Positions 13,735 through 27,465 of a stretch of DNA of 64,000 nt are shown piece by piece; position 1 is the stretch's first letter; the number at the start of each line of letters is the position of its first letter. The translations under genes and the position numbers were made by a program. A model generated the notes under the pieces. The model saw nothing but the letters and a program-made list of their open reading frames with translations. It was not told the DNA's origin and ran no database searches. This DNA comes from Leuctra nigra (taxonomy: Eukaryota > Arthropoda > Insecta > Plecoptera > Leuctridae). The stretch is from the NCBI GenBank assembly GCA_934045905.1, contig OW203768.1, positions 16,954,316 through 17,018,315 of the forward strand, given 5' to 3'.

Positions 13735-14285
13735 ACAGGGAGTGCCTTTAAGGGGGGTGGGAGGGGGGCAAGCGCAAGCGATTTTGCCACGTTGTGCAGG
13801 CACTTTTTTTTTGTTGATACAATTGGAGACAAAATGAGTTGACGAAATTTTATGAATTTTAAACATGATTAGATAATAGGAAAACTTAAGGTTTTCCATT
13901 GGTACATTTTTAATTTTTCGCTTTGTTAAAATATAGTAATTATTACTTAGTTGGTTTTTGGTGAATATTTGTATATTTTCTTGTCTTAATGGGTGCCGTA
14001 TGAAACTTAATTTAAAAAATGTGCCAAGTGACAATCCTAAGTTTGTCATTTATCTAATATGATTAAAATTTGAGGTCAATTGGTCCACGGGCTTAGTCTC
14101 CAATTGTATCGGAAATTGCATCGTTTTGCGCGGTTTTGTTGAATAACCGGGCAATAAGCAAAAATTAAAAAGTTCTACTAATATACAATCAGACTGATCA
14201 TGAGAACATCCTATCAAAGTTACACCCACTTATGAAACAATTTTTCTCTCTCAATTTTCTAAAACGGCCGAGCGCTTGTATGTTT
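13735..14285 (+). repeat. About 550-bp dispersed repeat, copy 1
   Basis: It aligns along its length with 56,415-56,965 in the same orientation: GCAAGCGCAAGCGATTTTGC, GGTGCCGTAT, GTTTTGCGCGGTTTTGTTGA, and CTAAAACGGCCGAGCGCT at the end. Class unknown. Confidence 0.7.
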
Positions 14286-16334
14286 TGATAAATTTTCACC
14301 TCTGTTTTCCCATCTCTCTACACTGTTGCAACATCTTCGTACATTCATGACTGATATCTCAAGTTTGCGGCAACTTCGTTTGATCCGGCGTCAAACTTCC
14401 AGGAATTCCATCCATCTTCGGTCAAACATGAGCTATTTCACCATACCCACGCGCAAGAAGGGATGCGATATCAGATTTATCTTTCCGCCCACGCAGTCTG
14501 TGACAACTTGCGACTTTGCGGGATGAAATTACATCGGTCCTGACATGGCAAGGAGGAATGATGACGAGAATCATTTACTGTCTCATGTTTGTATAATGCT
14601 GAGAACATTACGTGTGAGCTTTTCTACAAGCTCTTTATTATTTTACCGAAATCAGTTTAATTTATGTAATTTATTTATGTATCCCCCTGCAGCCAAGTCA
14701 CTTTATGGGCTTTGTGTGACTAAGTTTATATTTATTGCATAATTATATGAATTAACCATTAATATTTGGTATGAAATAAAAAAATAATAATCTTGAAATA
14801 CAAAGTTTGTGGAAAATTCGAAATAATTTTAATATTTTGACTGTATCAAACCTTACACAAGAACTGAATAGATTTGTTAAATAGAGTTTTAAAACTTATA
14901 AGTGAAAATGGGCCTATTAAATGGCGCTCTTTTCTCTACAAAACGGTGAAATGCCCGGAAGGTCAGTTCTTGAGCTTTTACTTTCTGAAACAGTGCATGT
15001 TTTCCATTGTTAAAACTTGAAAAAGTTGACAACTATGCCTTGAATATTTTCAAGTTGCATGTGTATACATTTTCATTGTAAACAACTTGGATAAAGTTGA
15101 GGGCCTAATTGTACACTTTTTCATGTTTTAAGCAATGCAAAGTTACGTGAAAGCTACAAAATTGGCCTCCAGATGGATAAATGCCTACATCTTTTAGTAA
15201 TGGTTGTGAACTTTTATACCTGCCTACCTGGCTATAGGTTATGTAGGTATCTACTCTCTTTACACGAGAAAAGAAGAGTAGAATCTATATAAAAAGGTCC
15301 AGTTCTTGAAGTATATTCCTTTTTTTTTACATATTTATAGTTCTTGAAGTCCGATAACCCAAAAGTTCGAACTTTTTACTTCTTAATAGGCATCAACTTA
15401 CTAGTTACCTATTCTGAAATTCAGTAGTACTGGAATATCATGGATGAAAAGGATACAGGAGTTGGCTATGGTACTACCTACTACTTTGAAGTACCAGTAA
15501 AATGAAATGCCCTGGAGAACTTCTCTAGTAAGTTGCAAATGTTCCCCATTGCGGAATTGTGCCACTGAACAATGGTAAAAAGCAACAATTGAAAACACAA
15601 AAGATTTTACTTCATTTCAATCAACATTTCCTTTGACAATTTCAATTCGTAAGGTCAACAAGAGAGAGAAAATCGAGTAAAACTGCTTCCTCAAGTGAAC
15701 CTTAGTTTACTGCAAGTGATATGAAACGTAAAGCAATAATCTTGAAGCTAAAGTACAACATCTAAGATCTTGTTTTATCACCATGTATACGTGTCATTGG
15801 CTGTAAAAGTGTACATTATTCTGCCGGTCAAAACCATCTCGGGAGGTTATAGCTTTATGGTTATAGTGTCACGTGATATTCGATTAAATGGGTTAATGTC
15901 AGGGTTATGTTTCACAACTTTACGATGTCGAGAGAATGATTCTGTCAATAAAGTCGGTTGGCTGCAAATATTGGATTATTTTTTTATGTTTTAGGGTGCT
16001 AATAGAGAGTTTAACTTTTATTGTTGGTTGTAAAAGGGTCGATTCAAGGCAAAAAGTAGAAAGAGTAAATAAATGGCGATATACTTTTTTCTGACTATTA
16101 TAATTTTTGAGCTCAATTAGCTTTCAAAAGCTTTTATTGAATGAAATATATTATTTTTGTTGAACTTACTTTTTCTACAACAAATATACAAACAAAATAT
16201 AAACAATTAAACAAAAATACTGACTGACAGATAGACAACCAGACAAACAAACAGTGTTTTTATCCTTTTGGATCTTTTATAGGTCTCTAATTTTTCCGGA
16301 TTTTGAGGAAAATATTATTTTGGTGTGACGTCAC
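14286..16334. other. No gene seen
   Basis: AT-rich. Open frames up to 74 codons carry no recognisable domain and no supportive splice context. Confidence 0.45.
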
Positions 16335-16566
16335 ACCTCTACTCTGATCGAGCTGAAATTTCATGTAAATACTATTTGTATTGTTCGATATAAATTTCTT
16401 GAACAAAATCCTCTGTTTGTTTAAGAGCACAATATAAATGTTTTCCTTATTTTGATAAATATTCATCACCTTGATCACTTGCACATGATTTCTAGATTAG
16501 AGCGTATATCTGGGTGCTGCAAACCGGTGTTCACTTATCGACAAGCTACTCAGAACATTTCCTAGC
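16335..16566 (+). mobile_element. Degenerate copy of the Helitron-like family
   Basis: CTGATCGAGCTGAAATTTC near 16,344 and a decayed end GAACATTTCCTAG at 16,566 match both sides of the family. Heavily mutated. Confidence 0.4.
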
Positions 16567-17754
16567 AAGAAAATAAATTTAAAATTGCATCAATTAAAAT
16601 AATTAATAAATATAATGTAACATTTTTAAAATTCATCCTCTAAATAATTAGGTACACCTAACTTTATGAGTATTGCAAATTCGTAATTTACATTTTCAAG
16701 TATTTATAAGGTCCACATAACAATGGACCAATGGTGATGGGAGGCGTCAATGTTGCATAATAGTTCTGTTTACTCACACTAGAGCAGCACTGTCCATATA
16801 GTGGGAGAGGGAGCCAATCAAACGTGTGGGGGAAAGACAGTTGAATTTCATAATGGATCCATTAGCTATTTGATTACTATTGATTACTGTGCTGTCACAG
16901 CCTTCTTGACGGTCACGGCCCACATCCTACTGTCATCTGTTTTATTCGTGACGTCACATAACAAGATAATGACTAGTGGTCCATTCAATTACTCAATTCA
17001 AGTTGAAGAAAATTCAAACACAAGTTGATGTGTCAAGTTTTTTGTGCCTTCTGTTTAACTGTGTATTTATTTTGATCTTATTTAAAATGTTCGGGAAATT
17101 ATATATTAATTTATTTATTCCCACAATCAAGTACTACAAGAGCTTTATGATTTATTTACATAATTATTCCTACAATTTCTTGTACCAAGAGATATGAATA
17201 CCCAGCTTCGAATAACAATTAGACTGTCGTTTAAACAAAAGACACTGCCATAACAAACAAATGAGATTGTATTTGATTTTGCTCTTGGGTTGTTTAGTAT
17301 GCAAAGCGTTTCCGCTAAGTCGGATTGTTTTCGCTCTAACTTATCGAGGCAATGAGCAACCAATAAAACCAGGGATAAATTTCTCCGCTTGACTCCAATT
17401 TCAAAATCTTCTCGCTCTCCCGCAATCCCTGAACCGTCGTAAGCTACCCTCGGAAACATCCAATAAGGCCCATGTGGAGTTTAATAAAATTCAAGTAGTA
17501 TTTAGTGGATACTGAATGTGGACTGGAGCTTTCCTACTTCATAGTTGCAAAAGTTTTGCGGGGGTTAAAGAGGATGAAAGAGACTTGAAGTAGAAGGAAA
17601 AAGCACGTGAGATGCGTTGATGAGCGAGCGAACGACCTGGAATACAAATATGTTAATTATCACTGGTATTTTTTTATATTACATTATATTGTATTCTATT
17701 ATTTTTATAGTATATTTATATAATATAAATTTGTATTTAACGGCACATTGTTCT
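16567..17754. other. No convincing gene
   Basis: A minus-strand frame of 104 codons (17459-17145) has no recognisable motif. A fragment GCGTTGATGAGCGAGCGAA near 17,614 resembles the 3' end of the Helitron-like family. Confidence 0.4.
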
Positions 17755-17983
17755 GCAAATAAGCAAATGGTGACGGATTAATGATTATGAAGATGATAGA
17801 TGATGATGAAGAAAGGTAATGATGGCCAGTGGGAACGAGGCAGTCGTGGTTAAATAGTAACTTCCCGGCATTTTTTTCTTGACTGAGAAAAACATTGAAA
17901 AAATCTCAGTCAGGAAGGTCGGCACGGGAATGGAACCCAGGCATTCGGAGTGACGTTTCAACCAAATGGCAACAGTGAAAGTT
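17755..17983 (-). mobile_element. Decayed tRNA-derived SINE copy
   Basis: It matches the inverse of the SINE at 35,818: GTCAGGAAGGTCGGC, then GGGAATGGAACCC (box B region) and CAACCAAATGG (box A side). Tail side is at lower coordinates (GATGATGATGAAG). Confidence 0.5.
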
Positions 17984-18556
17984 CGTCGCCCTAGTACTTA
18001 TTTGATCCATATCCACTTTTCACTTTTTTGGAGTTAGTGCCACTGACTGTTTACTCAGTGCTTGTTCTATCTATATCCAAGAACTCTGGTTAAGAATTCT
18101 CAATTTTTAACATGATTTCAGTGTTTTTTTGTGTCATATTTTCGGCAAAAATGACTTTTTTAATACTTTTATGATGCAACATTAACCATCAGAACCATGT
18201 ATGCCTTGACTAGTCATTATTGGAGGCACCATTCAGTTATTGTCCCCAACACGGAAGTAAATAACAATTGGGCAAATGGATATGGATCAAAATTTAACAC
18301 ATATTCTTACTAAAAATGAAAAAAAGTGAGCACATTTCATCCATATCCAACCGGAAGTATCAAATAACTAATAATCTATGGGCCCAAAAGGGGTTTTCTC
18401 GCCTGCACATCAATAACTGATTTATTTCCTTAATATTCATGCATCAAACGTCTTTGAAGTAATTGGCGTTGAGCAAGGAACAACACATGAACTTTGAAGT
18501 CGATTTTCTCCGTTCGCGAAAAAGTGGATATGGATCAAATAAGTATTAGGGCGACG
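17984..18556. mobile_element. Terminal-inverted-repeat element of about 570 bp
   Basis: CGTCGCCCTAGTACTTATTT continuing GATCCATATCCACTTTT at the left is mirrored by AAGTGGATATGGATCAAATA continuing AGTATTAGGGCGACG at the right. The repeats are about 38 bp. AGTT flanks both ends (possible 4-bp duplication). Related internal pieces (GGATATGGATCAAA near 18,279; CATCCATATCCAACCGG) occur. No transposase frame. Confidence 0.75.
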
Positions 18557-19540
18557 AGTTTTAGTTTAAGCACAAATCAATTTTGAATTGAGAAACCTCG
18601 CAGTTCTTCAGAAAAACGAGTTGAAGTTTGAATAAAATCTTGGAATATTTTTAAGTCCTGTAGCCAACCACTTGCTGATTAAACTCTATGATTGTAATCA
18701 TTTCTGATCAACCATTTGTTTTCTTTCTCTACAGAATAGAACCACAACAGTCTACCTAAATATTTCTAGTTTTCATTATTTCCAATAGCTCTCAAGAATG
18801 TTCACCCCTAAATAGAACTGCATAGAGTTTCTATTCAATATGAAATTATTCTATTCTCGAGAGCTTTCCAGAAAGCAGGTACTACTTTATTTACATCCTC
18901 TGACACCGAATTGAAACAATGTACCTATATCACACCTCTTCTGGAGTGCATCTTCTGTACCTAACTAGGTTAATTCTACATCGTTATTAAAAGTGGAGCG
19001 TTTTGTTTCCTGTGGACGAGAAATGACTCTATTTATACTCTTTATTCTAACCGCATTGTGCAGCGTGAAAATATGCACCCTACCACGTAATGTCATTTCT
19101 TTTCATGGGTTGAAATAAGAGGAATGAAGAGGTTTTAAAATAACGAGGAAGGGGTTATCTAGCTTGAAGTGAAAAAGTAACAGAGTAAAGAAATTGAGTA
19201 GGAAAGATTCTTTTGTTCGTAATGTTGTTTAACTAGACTAATGATGGTTGGGAGGTGATGAAGTAATGCATATGGTAAGAAGGTGGTCGCGACCTATTAT
19301 TGGGGCACATTTCCTGCATTGCCTCTAGACGGAATTACCAGAACATCTCAATCAGAAATGAAGGCTGCGAGAATTGAACCCGGGTTTCTTGAATGTAATT
19401 CCAATGCTTTACAGACAGATCCATCTACAGGAAATACCGAGCAAGAAATAGTCTTAGAAATAAAAGAGGGAATGAATATCTCCTATGTCTTTTATAAATG
19501 AAATAATAACATCTGTCTCATATTTTAGTCTGAGTGATCC
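18557..19540. other. No gene; decayed SINE copy in the second half
   Basis: About 19,205-19,410 resembles the SINE in inverse orientation (GGTCGCGACCTATTA; CTGCGAGAATTGAACCCGGG is its box B region). Nothing supported before that. Confidence 0.45.
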
Positions 19541-21395
19541 CATCTAGTGGAGCGGTCGCTCCACGCCAGCCAAGTCGTACGGCGCGCGCACACACTCATT
19601 TAAAAAGGCTGGAGCAAACCCACTTTTACTGTAAGCATCAAAGTGGCATTTTCGGCCTACTGGATCTTAAAATTGGAAAATCTCACATTGTTGCGATATA
19701 TCTTAATTTCGAGCTATGGCCCACCCTACAACATATACCAAATTTGGGAACAATAGGTTACGCCCTTTGCGCGCTAGAGGGCCGTGAAAACAGTGTTTTA
19801 GGGCGGTTTTCATAATAATAATCTCAGTAGTAGTAGGGTGGAGCTAAAATATGGTAAACAGGCCACAGCATAAACGGCTGAACCGATTGATTTAAAATTT
19901 TTACCACATATGCACTTTTGGCGTCTGAGGTGCCTTTTGCTATAACTGGTTTTATGCCGCCATTTTTGAAACCGGAAGTGACGTCATATCTCGTCAACGG
20001 CTGGACCGATTGGAACGAAAATTGCGCCAAACGATCCAGACGGTCATCTTTATGCATGATAAGTAGCAAAGGACTAAACATTATGTTAAAGAAACCGGAA
20101 ATGACGTAATGAAATTTGAAATACATCGATTGGCTTTTTGGCAACAAAGATTGATCCGATTATTTTGATATTTATGTAACGTATGTACTTTTGACGTCTC
20201 ATGTGACTTGTTATAAATACAACCGGAAGCCGCCATTTTGAAACCGGAAGTGACATCATATCTCAATAACGGCTTAATAGAATCAACGAAACCAGCGCAA
20301 AACAATTTAGACGGTCAACTTTATGTATTATCATCAATAATATTTGCAGTTTCTCATACCTAAACCGGAAATGACGTCACACATTTTAATAATCTCACAA
20401 ATTTTTATTTTGATGCAATAAATATACTATTTGAGACAGCTTATAAAATTATAATCATGTTTCAAATATACTTCAAGGGGTCAGAGATTTCAGCCGCCAT
20501 TTTTAAACCGGAAGTAACGTCATATCTCAAAAACTGGTAGACAAATCGGTATGAAACTAGCGCCAAACGATTCGGATGGCCATCTCTATGGAATATGAAC
20601 AGTACAAATAGAATTTTCCTATTTATGAGACCGGAAATGACGTCATTCAAATGTATAAATTATTATAATTCCCTCCTATACAATAAATACATATTCAGAA
20701 AGCTTAAAATGATACACATCATTTATAGAAATAAATTCTATGTGGCATTGCAGAAAGTTCAGCAGCCATTTTGAAAACCGAAGTGTTTCCATATCTCGGA
20801 ACTGGGTTGACTGATTGGAATGAAACCTTTGCTATTCTTCGTGAAAGATCATTTAATGCAATTATTTAGGACCATACGCTGCTATTCATTAGTGGTAACG
20901 AAATTGTAAAGGGTGATGATTTTTTAAAAGAATTTAGTAATTGTTTATTTCATATGTGTCACAAGTTGTTAGAATAAACTAAAAAAGGAGTGATATCCCC
21001 ATAAAAAACACTTCGTGTAAAAATACCAGCCAAGTCTCTTCAACTAAAAAAAAATATGAAATCTAAAAATTCTGCACTGAAAAGTAGTGATATCAAAAAA
21101 TTAGCCAAGTCAAAACTTTATTTGAAAATCAAAAAATACTTGGCGCATCGTTTTTTTTAGGGCATTATAGGTATACTATGCATATGTATATTTCATGTAT
21201 AATTTATAATTGGCTTATACTTCCAAGCTATTTAAGTACACGATGCGCCAAGTATTTTTTGATTTTCAAATAAAGTTTTGACTTGGCTAATTTTTTGATA
21301 TCACTACTTTTCAGTGCAGAATTTTTAGATTTCATATTTTTTTTTAGTTGAAGAGACTTGGCTGGTATTTTTACACGAAGTGTTTTTTATGGGGT
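19541..21395 (-). mobile_element. Composite element, copy 2 (longer, inverse orientation)
   Basis: The terminal hairpin GTGGAGCGGTCGCTCCAC is at the left (near 19,546). Repeated modules follow at about 265-bp steps, each with AAACCGGAAGTGACGTCATA and AACCGGAAATGACGTCA-like motifs (near 19,972, 20,093, 20,240, 20,361, 20,503, 20,630, 20,775). The foldback of about 400 bp beginning CCCCATAAAAAACACTTCG is at 20,997-21,395. It has more modules than copy 1. Non-coding. Confidence 0.75.
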
Positions 21396-24029
21396 TATGT
21401 TTACATGTGATGTATGCAACAAAATAAAATACTTATACACTTTGTTGAACTCTGAAATCTAATATAGGATGTGATTTCATACGAACAACATTTTGAGTAC
21501 GTCAGTCAACCACACAGCACAGAGTCTTATAACTCCACAATATTGTATACAATTGGTATAAACAACATCTGTCATTGATATTTCAGCCCCTGAGGATTTG
21601 TAATTAACATAAAGCGTAGTCCAACAAATTAGTTTCTACAAACTCCGATCTTTTACCTGAAACCCATTACGAGAGAATACTTGAAACTTCGCCCCTAAAG
21701 TTGTTGCTTTTCCGAGTTTCCAATCATTATCTGAAAGTATCTGCAAACAACATATTACGGGCGTCTTACTCTTCGATGTGCTCTGACGAAGAAAACCGAT
21801 ACAAGAGATAGAAACTGAAGTACAAATCCACTGCTAGTAAATGCTTAGAGCTCAGTTCAGTAATTTTGAATGTTTGGACGTAATAATGTTCAGTTGCATG
21901 GAATCAAGTAGGAAACTTTGAGAACGATTTAAGATTGTTTTATAGGAATGATAAAGTTCAGATTTGAATAATGTATGATAGTAATCTGATCTATTTATAC
22001 TGGATTTCGTCCAAACTTTTTATCATTAAATTTGTATTTTTTATGTCTTTCAATAGTAAATAAATAAAACAAACGGTATCAAAACTAAAATGGATTAATT
22101 TTTTATAATATTAATTTCGGTCTCTTTAAAAGCTTTTTTTACCTTTCCAGGAACTATTTTTCCATCCAGCAAGAAATGTCAATAATAATAATAATAATAA
22201 TAATAATTTTGCACAACGATAGATTGGGAAGACAATATACAATTAAGGGCTCCATTTCCTGCGGTGAATGCGTTTTAACAGCTTTATGTCTCTAAATCGT
22301 ACAAAAGTCCGAAACTGGAATAGTAAACGTTTTGCGTATAAGATGTTACATCATGGTTACATTTAAAATTTAATAATGTATAAAATTGCTTTTTCAATGC
22401 GTATTATGATAAAATGAGCTACTCGGACTTTCATTCAATTTCGTAATTCGATCAAGTGCATTCAATTATACCTTATTTTCACTTGTTATGTTTCTTATTT
22501 GATCGAGGCAATGACTAAAACAGGCTATCGTGATAAAACCTCCGACGTAATTTATGAAATTGCTATAATCAAAGTAAGTGTTGTTATTAAAAAATCGTTT
22601 GGCAGTAAAGAGTGTTTTCATTATTATAATTCATGACACCAGCTGTAAAGTAGTAAAACACGCTTCTAAACACGCCATCGCCGTATTAAATTGCACCTGA
22701 TAATGGAAACTACAAGACAGAACACTCTGCAAGTTCATAAATCATGCAACACTGGCAAACAATAATAATTATGATCAGGAACTAATCTACACCATTAGCT
22801 CTTCTCATCAGGGAAGAAAAATCTACAGAAAAAGGCGTAATTTCTTTTTAATCGTTTACGTTATCAAAAGTCCACTTTTGCCTAGAAAATCCGATGGGTT
22901 GACCTATATGCCTTTATATGTATTTTTTACATTTTAAACCTATTAAAATGCGTAACTTTCTATTTAGCGGAGCCTTCTGTTTGGATTCTGTTTCCCTTAT
23001 CTGGTAGTACAGATAGTAATGTTTGCTTCCAGCACAATTTCAATGTGTATTTAATTAAATATGTTGTAAACATTTCATATTACAAACCAGATAATAATAA
23101 TATAATCAGTAATAACAGATATGTGTGTGTGTACTTAGCTTGCTTTCACAATGACAATGAAAATTACATTTACATTGTTTTGTCCGTCAATTTCCCGAGT
23201 AATTGTTCAGATAAAACCATTATCAACGAAACATTTTGTGGAGCTGAACCATAAAGTTTAGATACCTCATAACTATCATTGAACTAATTAGTGACTTCAT
23301 AAACTTATTACGTATAGGAGACAGAAGCTTTAACATTTAAACCATGACAATGACATTGTTTGGGATACGAAACTCTTTCAACGATGTCGGTTATAGACAG
23401 GCCGTCGCATGATAAGTCAAGGTCAAGTCGAATGGACGAAGTGAAGTTGTCTTTTTGAACAGTGATAGAGAAACCGGACAAGGTCACGATGCACTTTTTT
23501 GTGCGTAATTTAAATATGTTATTTCCCTTTCTTTCGTGGACAGAGTTTTAATCACTCCCAATGTGTCAAGGTCTAATTCTTGAGCTGTTTTAAGACAAGA
23601 ATAGGAATATATTTCGGTTATATAGAGCAATGTGAGTATACTTTGTACCTGAAATTGAGTGTTGTATAGATTCAGCTTCTAACAACTTGCCTCTTGGGAA
23701 ATCACAACGTCGTTGAATTGGTTGAATCTACAAATGGTGGCAGATGTGGGATGTTTTTTGTGTCGTGGTCTTGGCATCATTAAACTTTTAATGAACGACT
23801 TTGCTCAATTTACAAGATGTACACCCAAGCAATTTTACTTTCTATGAAATTTTAATTGAATTAATGCAAATGTGTTTTATTTTAACCTTGTAGGTAGTAA
23901 TTTCGTTTTGAAATATGTTTTAGAAGTAGAAGTCCCTCTGGTATTCGTAATGAGGTCACCATGCAAAAGATCAAATTAATTAAAAAGTGCTTCATTCGTA
24001 ACTAGGTACCTTAGATCGCAGATGAAATA
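21396..24029. other. No gene seen; AAT microsatellite
   Basis: (AAT)n at about 22,181-22,207. Otherwise AT-rich sequence without supported features. Confidence 0.5.
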
Positions 24030-24181
24030 CTAAGAAAACGCTCTGTGTAACGCGTTGATAAATGCGAATTCATATTCGTTTGAGAGTTGCTGCTCTATAC
24101 TGACATTGGAAAAGAGTTGGAATTGGAAACTGACCTCTGATGGATAGCACCAAAGAATCCACCAGAGGTCAGTCGTGTTCC
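24030..24181 (-). mobile_element. Terminal fragment of the Helitron-like family and a short hairpin
   Basis: CTAAGAAAACGCTCTGTGTA continuing ACGCGTTGATAA is the family 3' end on the minus strand, with CTTAG in place of CTAG. Next to it ACTGACCTCTGATGG and CCACCAGAGGTCAGT form a hairpin (about 24,129-24,173). Confidence 0.5.
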
Positions 24182-25081
24182 TTATTTTCTCGATATAAAG
24201 GATAAAAAGGGTTTATTTATGTAAATAAATGATATAAAATTTGCTTTAGTTGTTTGTTATGGCTGAAAAAGTAAACTTGTAACTGAATCTAAATTTCATT
24301 TGTTTCTCCTTTTTCACTGCCCTATGGAAACACGAACATCAAAATAAAAAAGTGCATCTAAAAAGTTTCCTGCCAGAAGTGGCTCCATCACGTATCGCTT
24401 ATTTGTTCGAATTGACACGTTTCCCAAAGAATATGCAAAAATAATCAAAATAATCAATTGCAATCCGAGAAACTATTAAAATCCCGTCTTTCCCATGCGA
24501 CAACATTATGCTTCTTTTGTTTTCTCTCTAAAAAAAACACTTTTAGTTTCGACGTATAAAATATGTTTTCCAAACAATTGTTTGCATAGCATGAAAATAA
24601 GTCTCTAGTACACCGCTCTCAGAAACGTTGGAAAATGTTATAAACTATATTCTTTCTCCTGATCTCTAAAAGGAACTGAAGCACAAGCTACTCAGCTCAA
24701 CCCTACATTACCAGTCTTCCTTGAAAGCGAGTGTTTGGGGCTCCCGAGGGAATACTCTGGGTTTATTTTGTTCTCGGAGGAAGAATTGCCGTCTTGTCAA
24801 TATTTTATTTGCGGTTACTTTAACCCCAGCAATACCACAAATATAAAATAAATCTGAGATAGAATATGATCCTATTGATTCATTGTATACTCGAATATGA
24901 TGTTGTTTTGAGCTGCTGCTTATTTCTACATCAAATATATCAAATATTGTGACTTTTCGTTCTTTCTTCAAAATTCGGTTTTGTGAAATCTACTTTCGTG
25001 GACTATACATTTCAGAAGTCGTAAATACAAACGAACGAGATTTATTGCTTTAAATCCTGAGGGAATGAAGAAGTCACTTTG
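24182..25081. other. No gene seen
   Basis: An 87-codon minus-strand frame at 24971-24708 shows no recognised domain. No repeat structure identified. Confidence 0.4.
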
Positions 25082-25299
25082 AATGGGGTTGTTCACGCAA
25101 AACTATTGTAGATGGCGCTGCTGTTCTAATCGTCCGGGAGAGAGCCAATCAAAATGCATCTAGCGGAATGGAAGGTTTTTAAACTTTGGCGGGAGTTTGA
25201 TTCAGAGTTCTTGGATTCAGAAACCAACCAATCAGAGAGAGGCACCTCCAATGCCGCTAGCGCTGCGAGTGAGAGCAAATGGCAGTGAACAACCCCATT
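25082..25299. mobile_element. Short inverted-repeat element, AATGGGGTTGTTCAC family, copy 2
   Basis: Ends AATGGGGTTGTTCAC and GTGAACAACCCCATT are perfect 15-bp inverted repeats. The interior matches 9,900-10,135 in reverse, including GGCGGGAGTTTGATTCAGAG. Confidence 0.75.
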
Positions 25300-27465
25300 C
25301 TGATTAATGTTTTCCTTCGAAAATGTTGTGTCAAATAGCAATTTTGGTGTACTACCTTTTGTTGAAAAAAAGGGTCACTTTTATCTTACGTTATAAGCTT
25401 CAATATATTTTATGTTCCGAAATTTCACCCGCGAAGAACATTAAACCAAACAGTTAGCATTAAAACAAATGAACATGATTATAATGTTTTCTCACATTCA
25501 TAATTTTAGTATAATTAATCCTGACTATGCTTAAAATATTCTTAAAAAAATAAAGAATTACTATACGCTCTCTGAACAAACTTACTTTTATAAAGTTCAT
25601 AATTGTTTACCGAGTTAAGTGGTTAAAAAAACTACCCTAAAGTGACGGACCCAGTGATAAATTGTGTTATCACTGATCACTCTTCTTTCACATTCACTGC
25701 CTACTGTATCTACTCACGTTAATCTAGCAGGCGGTGGATCAACAATAACCCGCCATTTTCAAGACATAGTTTAAAACTAAACAAAAAAATGGAACGTTGT
25801 GAAAAACAGCTGACAAAACCAGCGCGAAGGACGATGGAAGTTGATTGTTTGCGTTGTTTCCTCAAGTTTGGTGTTTTTACGAGGCTCTGGTGGGAGTTTT
25901 GACTGAGACGCGGCAGAGACCCTTGACGACCTGTGGGAGTTGCCTCAACAAGTTGAAAATAAACAGCTCACGCGCAACCCCCACACTAGGCGGGGAATTT
26001 GAAATACGTTCGAAATATAACCAGTGGAGAGAATATTTAGATAGATGAAACAGAATGTTAATTGCATCTTTTAAAGTTCTAATGTGCGTATGAATGCTAG
26101 AGAACGTTTATTTTTGTACACATTTTAATACGTACGATGCAGAATCTTATTTTTAAATGTCTTTATTCAATTCATATCCAATGATTCCATTTTGTGGAGT
26201 TGATATTTCGTGCCTTAATATTTATTAATTAATTAAATATGGCAGTTTGTTTTGCACATTTTGCAATTTTATATTTTGGCACATTTCTGCGACATTTCGG
26301 ACAATATATTATTTGGGAGGTTTGGGAAATAAAGTAGTTCATTAATCTAAAAGTTGTGCATGTTCGCTGATGTAAAATTTGAAATTGCCAAGTGTAACGC
26401 ACTTTTGTAGGATAAATGGCTGTCCAAAACTCAAGAAGACAACCTTGTTTTTAAAACATGCAATGGATCCTGAAAGGTGCTTTCGATAATTCCATTGAAG
26501 TGCAAAACTTCTTGGAAGTTTTTGACATGATTACTCGTTGATGAGTATTGTTTCACACAGGAAGACATTTTAGATTTATTTTATGTAGAATTTGTTATCT
26601 AAAAAAGCGCGAAAATCAGAGGATTTAATAAACAAGGACATACGGCAAAATATAATTTAATAAAATCTCTCTTTTAAAAACAATGCAGTCACTGATGTGA
26701 ATATCATGGAAACCAAATACATTTTGATACGTATTATTTTTTTGCAATGAATCCGATTTTTAAGGGTTGGTCACACCAGCGATAAATCGAATGAATTACG
26801 TTATGTTTGATGTTAAAATAAAACGAATGAACATAAAAAAAATTGCCGCATGGTAAATCAAATACGAAACGTTTGATATCAAACTCGACAAGGTTTTGTT
26901 TTCACGGGTAGATTAATTTCAAACTTTTCATCTGTCCATTCACGATATCCACTGACTCGCATCTCCCCCTCACATGAGGGGGGGGGGGTCGCAGAAGTTT
27001 AAATGAAACAGACAAAGAGTAATTTCAATTAATTATATTTTTATGGATGCTGAATTCCGCAATGATTAATTCCCGGCTTTATGGAAAAATGCTGCAAAAC
27101 TAAACTTATTTTATGACGGTATAAAGCAGCTTTTCTCATTTAAAATTAATTAGGTCAAATGAAATATTATAACTTGAATATGAAAAATGTTTTTCAATTC
27201 CGAAGAAACTATAATAAATTACTTTTTTGATATGAAAATTTTACATCAGGATAAAGTTAATTATAATAGATAAGTTTTCTTTCGTCTGCATATTAATTTC
27301 TCTGAACAATAAATAAATTCCATACTTCTCTCTTTTAAAAGCATTGATACGTTTCCTTCACTCGAATAAAACTTGGAACTTTACTATTTCAGGAAAAACA
27401 CAAATCTTTTACTGCCCACTACTTAAAATATATAGAGAGATTTTTAACTCACAAGAAAATTAAAA
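25300..27465. other. No gene seen
   Basis: A G9-type run lies near 26,980. Frames around 25,790-26,048 are short and unsupported. Confidence 0.45.

Noticed and set aside
17145..17459. 104-codon minus-strand frame
   Set aside because: No recognisable motif, no splice or poly(A) support; chance frame plausible.
19534..20147. 93- and 107-codon frames in the composite element
   Set aside because: They follow repeat modules and hairpin sequence and are not conserved between copies.
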